Positions 61,125 to 64,000 of a DNA stretch of 64,000 nucleotides are shown here, one piece after another. The DNA lies in the NCBI GenBank assembly GCA_019090615.1, contig JAHRVQ010000064.1, forward strand, positions 1 to 64,000, in the 5' to 3' direction. Numbering within the stretch: the first letter of the stretch is position 1; each line of letters starts with the position of its first letter. The notes under the pieces were generated by a model. The model was not told where the DNA came from. It saw only the letters and a list, made by a program, of their open reading frames with translations, and did no database searches. The position numbers and the translations under genes were made by a program. The stretch comes from Pseudomonadales bacterium (lineage in GTDB: Bacteria > Pseudomonadota > Gammaproteobacteria > Pseudomonadales > Azotimanducaceae).

Positions 61125-62480
61125 ATGAACTCAGAGACTAACACCGAAGTTAAAGTACCTCAAAAAACTAATGGTGCCCAGATCGATCCTGGTCGGACGC
61201 AGGAAAATGAAGTGCAGCCTGGATCAATACAGGTCTTTTCTGGATGGCGTAATCTGGGGGTATTGTTTGTCGTTTATATGCTGGGCATGGGATTTATTTA
61301 TTATGGCTTTAATGTCATTTTTCCTGAAATGGTAAAATCCATGGGTTGGAGTCGAGGTGATGCCGCCTGGGGCCAAACCTTGCGGGGGCTGTTAATCGGC
61401 TTTTCAGCGCCTTTTGTGGCACTTGCGATCAATAAGTTTGGTGCTCGACGAACCATGTCGGTCGGCATCAGTTTGCTGGCGTTAGGCTGTTTGTTGCTGG
61501 GTACGGTTACTAACGAATTATGGCAGTGGAACCTTGTATGGGGGGTTGTGATGGGTCTGGGTTTTGCTTTCGGTGGCGTTATTCCGGTCCAGACGACTAT
61601 CTTACAATGGTTCGATGCGAAACGTTCGATGGCGCTGGGTATTGCAATGACCGCATCGGGGTTAGGCGGTTTCATCGCTCAACCTTTTTATGCCTGGATA
61701 ATTGAAACCACCAACAGTTGGCAGACCAGCTGGCTTTGCGCCGGTATTTTTGCAGTGTTGGCGCTAATAGGGACATTTTGGTTAATTAATAAACCCGAAG
61801 ATGTGGGTCAGCGAGTGGACGGAGAGCCGGTCGCAGAACAAGACAGTCTGCCAAATAATAACCCACTGGTTTCGAAAACTTATAAAACATCCGTTAACTG
61901 GAGTCTGACTGAAGCCATAAGAAGTCGAGTGTTGTGGTTAATTATTATTATTTATATGGCCCAGGTAATGCCATTGTATTTGCTTATGGTGCATGGTTCG
62001 TTGCATTTTACTGATTTGAATTTCAGTCGTCTGGATGCGGCCAGTGTGTTGAGCTTTATGGTTGCCGGCAGTGCGTTTGCCCGCTTCCCAGTGGGCTGGT
62101 TGGGTGACCGAATTGAGCCCAGATATATAATGACCATACTCAATAGTATTTCTGTATTGGCGCTGGTGGTTATTTGGCAAGCGCCAAGTTTAACCTGGCT
62201 GTTGATTATGGCGCCGCTTTTTGGTGTTGCGATGGGGGGGAATATTGTTATGTTGCCAACTATGGTGGGTAATTATTTTGGCAAGGATTCATTCGCTTCT
62301 ATCAATGGTTTTATTTTGCCGTTGCAAGTTGTGTTTTCTGCGATGGTGCCAGTATGTGCCGGTTATATAGCGGATGCGACAGGAACTTACGACTGGCCAT
62401 TTATGGCCTTAATCTTGCTGGTCGCGATTGCCATTATTTTATCCATCGCCGCAACGCCGCCACGTAAACTGGCGGCATAA
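61125..62480 (+). CDS. MFS transporter (monocarboxylate/oxalate-formate-like)
   Basis: A 451-residue inner-membrane protein with about twelve hydrophobic segments and a long hydrophilic N-terminus (~40 residues). Segments such as GMGFIYYGFNVIFPEMVKSMGWSRGD, MGLGFAFGGVIPVQTTILQWF and ALGIAMTASGLGGFIAQP are typical of the monocarboxylate/OFA-like branch of the MFS. It probably imports an organic acid linked to the upstream amidohydrolase. No clear ribosome site is seen ahead of the ATG at 61125; an alternative start was not found. It is convergent with an LLM gene 35 nt away. Confidence 0.9.
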   Translation: MNSETNTEVKVPQKTNGAQIDPGRTQENEVQPGSIQVFSGWRNLGVLFVVYMLGMGFIYYGFNVIFPEMVKSMGWSRGDAAWGQTLRGLLIGFSAPFVALAINKFGARRTMSVGISLLALGCLLLGTVTNELWQWNLVWGVVMGLGFAFGGVIPVQTTILQWFDAKRSMALGIAMTASGLGGFIAQPFYAWIIETTNSWQTSWLCAGIFAVLALIGTFWLINKPEDVGQRVDGEPVAEQDSLPNNNPLVSKTYKTSVNWSLTEAIRSRVLWLIIIIYMAQVMPLYLLMVHGSLHFTDLNFSRLDAASVLSFMVAGSAFARFPVGWLGDRIEPRYIMTILNSISVLALVVIWQAPSLTWLLIMAPLFGVAMGGNIVMLPTMVGNYFGKDSFASINGFILPLQVVFSAMVPVCAGYIADATGTYDWPFMALILLVAIAIILSIAATPPRKLAA

Positions 62481-62515
62481 AATTAACCAGGTGGGTGAAA
62501 GACGGCGCAAATCGA

Positions 62516-63535
62516 TCAGGTGATTTTTGGCAGGACTTCTTTGGTGAAGGTTAAAAAAGTCTCCTGGCTCATAGGTGCAAGCATCAGGTAATTCATGGGT
62601 ATTTCAGACTCCAATGTTTGTAGGCGATCAATGACTTCAGGTACTGTGCCGACGATTGCAACATCATTAAGGTATCTTTCAACTGGGTCTATTTTTGGTT
62701 TAGCGTTAGCTGACGTCTGTTTTTGCTGTTCAGCGCCCTGGGGTCTAAGCCCCGCTGATTTGTCCGGGTTTGCATAAGCGCCTACAGTCCAGCCGGAACT
62801 ACTGCGGGCAACGGCCTCAGCTTCGGCGCGGGTTTTGCCGAGCGCTACATAACGTACGATAGGTATATCTCGATCACCCACGAGGTGGCCGTTAGACTCC
62901 ATCACCTGCTGATACAAACCGCGTTTATACTGGATGGATTCGTTTGAAGCATGTGGGTCTAACATGATCGTATAGCCTTCAGCACCTGCCTTGCGAATGG
63001 AATCGGGTGAACTTGCGGCCATATATACCGGTGGATGGGGTTGTTGTAGCGGTCTTGGCAGGACCATTACATCATCGTAGTCATAGTACTCCCCATGATG
63101 ACTAAAGCGTTCATTGGACCAGGCTTTCTGGACAATGTCGGCAGTCTCACGAAATCGGTCATAGACATTTTCAGGGGTTACATCAAACAGTTTAAATTCA
63201 GTAGGATCAAACCCTCGGCCCGACCCCCAGTTAAGCCGGCCGTTAGAAAATACATCCAGCATGCTCAGTTCTTCGGCCAGCCGTAATGGATGATAGTAGG
63301 CATTTAATGTAACAGCGGTACCTATTCGCAGGCGTTTGGTTCGACCAGCAATATGGGTGCCCATCAGGGTGACCGATGGGCAGACACTATAGCCGGTAAA
63401 ATGATGCTCAGCTAACCAGATGCAGTCGAATTCACTGTCCTCCATGCGTTCCACACGGTCCATCGCGCGGTCATAAACCGTCGTTACTGGCACTCGACCT
63501 GTCCATGAGAAAAACTGCAGCAAGCCTACTTTCAT
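62516..63535 (-). CDS. LLM-class flavin-dependent oxidoreductase (luciferase-like monooxygenase)
   Basis: A 339-residue protein. The ATG at 63535 (MKVGLLQFFSW) has GGAG 7 nt upstream and is preferred over an in-frame TTG at 63559. It is of the longer bacterial-luciferase type: FDCIWLAEHHFTGYSVCPSV, AVTLNAYYHPLRLAEELSMLDVFSNGRL and WGSGRGFDPTEF. It has a hydrophilic insertion around residues 265-290 (NPDKSAGLRPQGAEQQKQ). This group uses FMNH2 and oxygen, unlike the F420-type members elsewhere in the window. It sits downstream of another LLM gene cut by the right edge, so a two-component pair is conceivable. Confidence 0.87.
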   Translation of the reverse strand: MKVGLLQFFSWTGRVPVTTVYDRAMDRVERMEDSEFDCIWLAEHHFTGYSVCPSVTLMGTHIAGRTKRLRIGTAVTLNAYYHPLRLAEELSMLDVFSNGRLNWGSGRGFDPTEFKLFDVTPENVYDRFRETADIVQKAWSNERFSHHGEYYDYDDVMVLPRPLQQPHPPVYMAASSPDSIRKAGAEGYTIMLDPHASNESIQYKRGLYQQVMESNGHLVGDRDIPIVRYVALGKTRAEAEAVARSSSGWTVGAYANPDKSAGLRPQGAEQQKQTSANAKPKIDPVERYLNDVAIVGTVPEVIDRLQTLESEIPMNYLMLAPMSQETFLTFTKEVLPKIT

Positions 63536-63652
63536 CCCCGTCTCCAACTTATTGGTCAAGTCAGATTACACTACCTGAAGCCATCGTGCAGGAAAACTTG
63601 TAACTACAACCATAAGGGGTTCAGGCCGATAGTATTGCAACCTGACAGGGCT

Positions 63653-64000
63653 TTATAAATTGGCAACCGCTGCTATGAACTCATCGATCCGGTCACGTTT
63701 TTGTGCAGAGTTTCCGTGGCCCATATTAAAATCTGGGATAATGAGCTCATGCAGGCCAATTTCCTGGTATTGAGCCACGGTATCCTGTATCTGGGACAGG
63801 CTGCCAGTCATTAACGGTCGGCCAGGTATGCGTGATTGCATTTTCTTAATTGCCCTTGCATCGTCAGAAATAAATACCAGACTGACAGCGCTGCGTTTTA
63901 TAGCGGTCGGATCTCGATTAACATTATTACAATGTTGATCGAGAATATGCATCTTGTGGTGCAAGAGTTCTGGGGTGCCCCAGACATTCCATTCGTCCGC
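63653..64000 (-). CDS. LLM-class oxidoreductase, C-terminal part only (cut by window edge)
   Basis: The minus-strand frame is open from the right edge, reading ADEWNVWGTPELLHH before the TTG that an ORF finder would choose, so the start lies beyond 64000. The visible 115 residues are the C-terminal end of a luciferase-like protein: ADEWNVWGTPE, a helix ending HCNNVNRDPTAIKRS, a VSLVFISDD strand and YQEIGLHELIIPDFNMG. The DEWN...GTP block is typical of flavin/F420 LLM enzymes of the TIGR03560-like type. It is co-directional with the LLM gene at 62516, ~118 nt apart. Confidence 0.8.
   Translation of the reverse strand, partial: ADEWNVWGTPELLHHKMHILDQHCNNVNRDPTAIKRSAVSLVFISDDARAIKKMQSRIPGRPLMTGSLSQIQDTVAQYQEIGLHELIIPDFNMGHGNSAQKRDRIDEFIAAVANL

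Noticed and set aside
29195-64000. Recent mobile island
   Set aside because: No transposase, integrase, attachment repeat or tRNA boundary was seen, and dgkA lies inside it. Horizontal origin cannot be supported from this window.

Overview
The window reads as the chromosome of a free-living, probably marine, gammaproteobacterium with slightly AT-rich DNA. The order rpsU - yqeY - dnaG - rpoD, with tsaD and folB running away from it, is the gammaproteobacterial macromolecular-synthesis locus. The accessory content (TonB receptor, Rieske oxygenase, many luciferase-like monooxygenases, acyl-CoA enzymes, large surface proteins) resembles oligotrophic Cellvibrionales-type bacteria. That placement is inference; there is no rRNA in the window and I saw no tRNA.

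Region 1 (1-15211) is the 3' part of a giant secreted or surface protein of more than 5,000 residues, built of beta-helix-like repeats, cut by the left edge. Region 2 (15301-21527) is the housekeeping block: folB and tsaD on the minus strand, then rpsU, yqeY, dnaG and rpoD on the plus strand, ending in a clear terminator. Region 3 (21636-28760) holds an outer-membrane barrel protein directly downstream of a 935-residue lipoprotein, plus a tandem paralogue of that lipoprotein. The two lipoproteins are near-identical at their ends but unrelated in one internal segment.

Region 4 (29195-64000) is a long catabolic region with no visible transposase or integrase. It carries a Baeyer-Villiger-type monooxygenase, an alicyclic-type acyl-CoA dehydrogenase beside a BadH-like dehydrogenase, a thiolase-like protein with its OB-fold partner, an HSL-type esterase, a MarR regulator, a second acyl-CoA dehydrogenase, a Rieske oxygenase alpha/beta pair, an enoyl-CoA hydratase, a nitronate monooxygenase-like protein, an isopropylmalate-dehydrogenase-like enzyme, a NIPSNAP protein, three amidohydrolases, two short-chain dehydrogenases, two MFS transporters, a TonB-dependent receptor and six luciferase-like (LLM) oxidoreductases, four of them of F420-type subfamilies. 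dgkA sits among them. Together these look like uptake of a hydrophobic substrate (TonB receptor, MFS), oxygenation (Rieske, Baeyer-Villiger, LLM), hydrolysis (esterase, amidohydrolases) and beta-oxidation-like shortening. The substrate cannot be named from sequence. An acyl-CoA ligase and the electron-transfer partners of the Rieske enzyme are not in the window.

The most unusual non-coding feature is the frequency of short perfect or slightly decayed tandem duplications in gaps between genes. Periods are mostly 13-14 nt, with others of 9-24 nt. Several candidate operators (perfect inverted repeats, and an element shared by three gene starts) are also listed.
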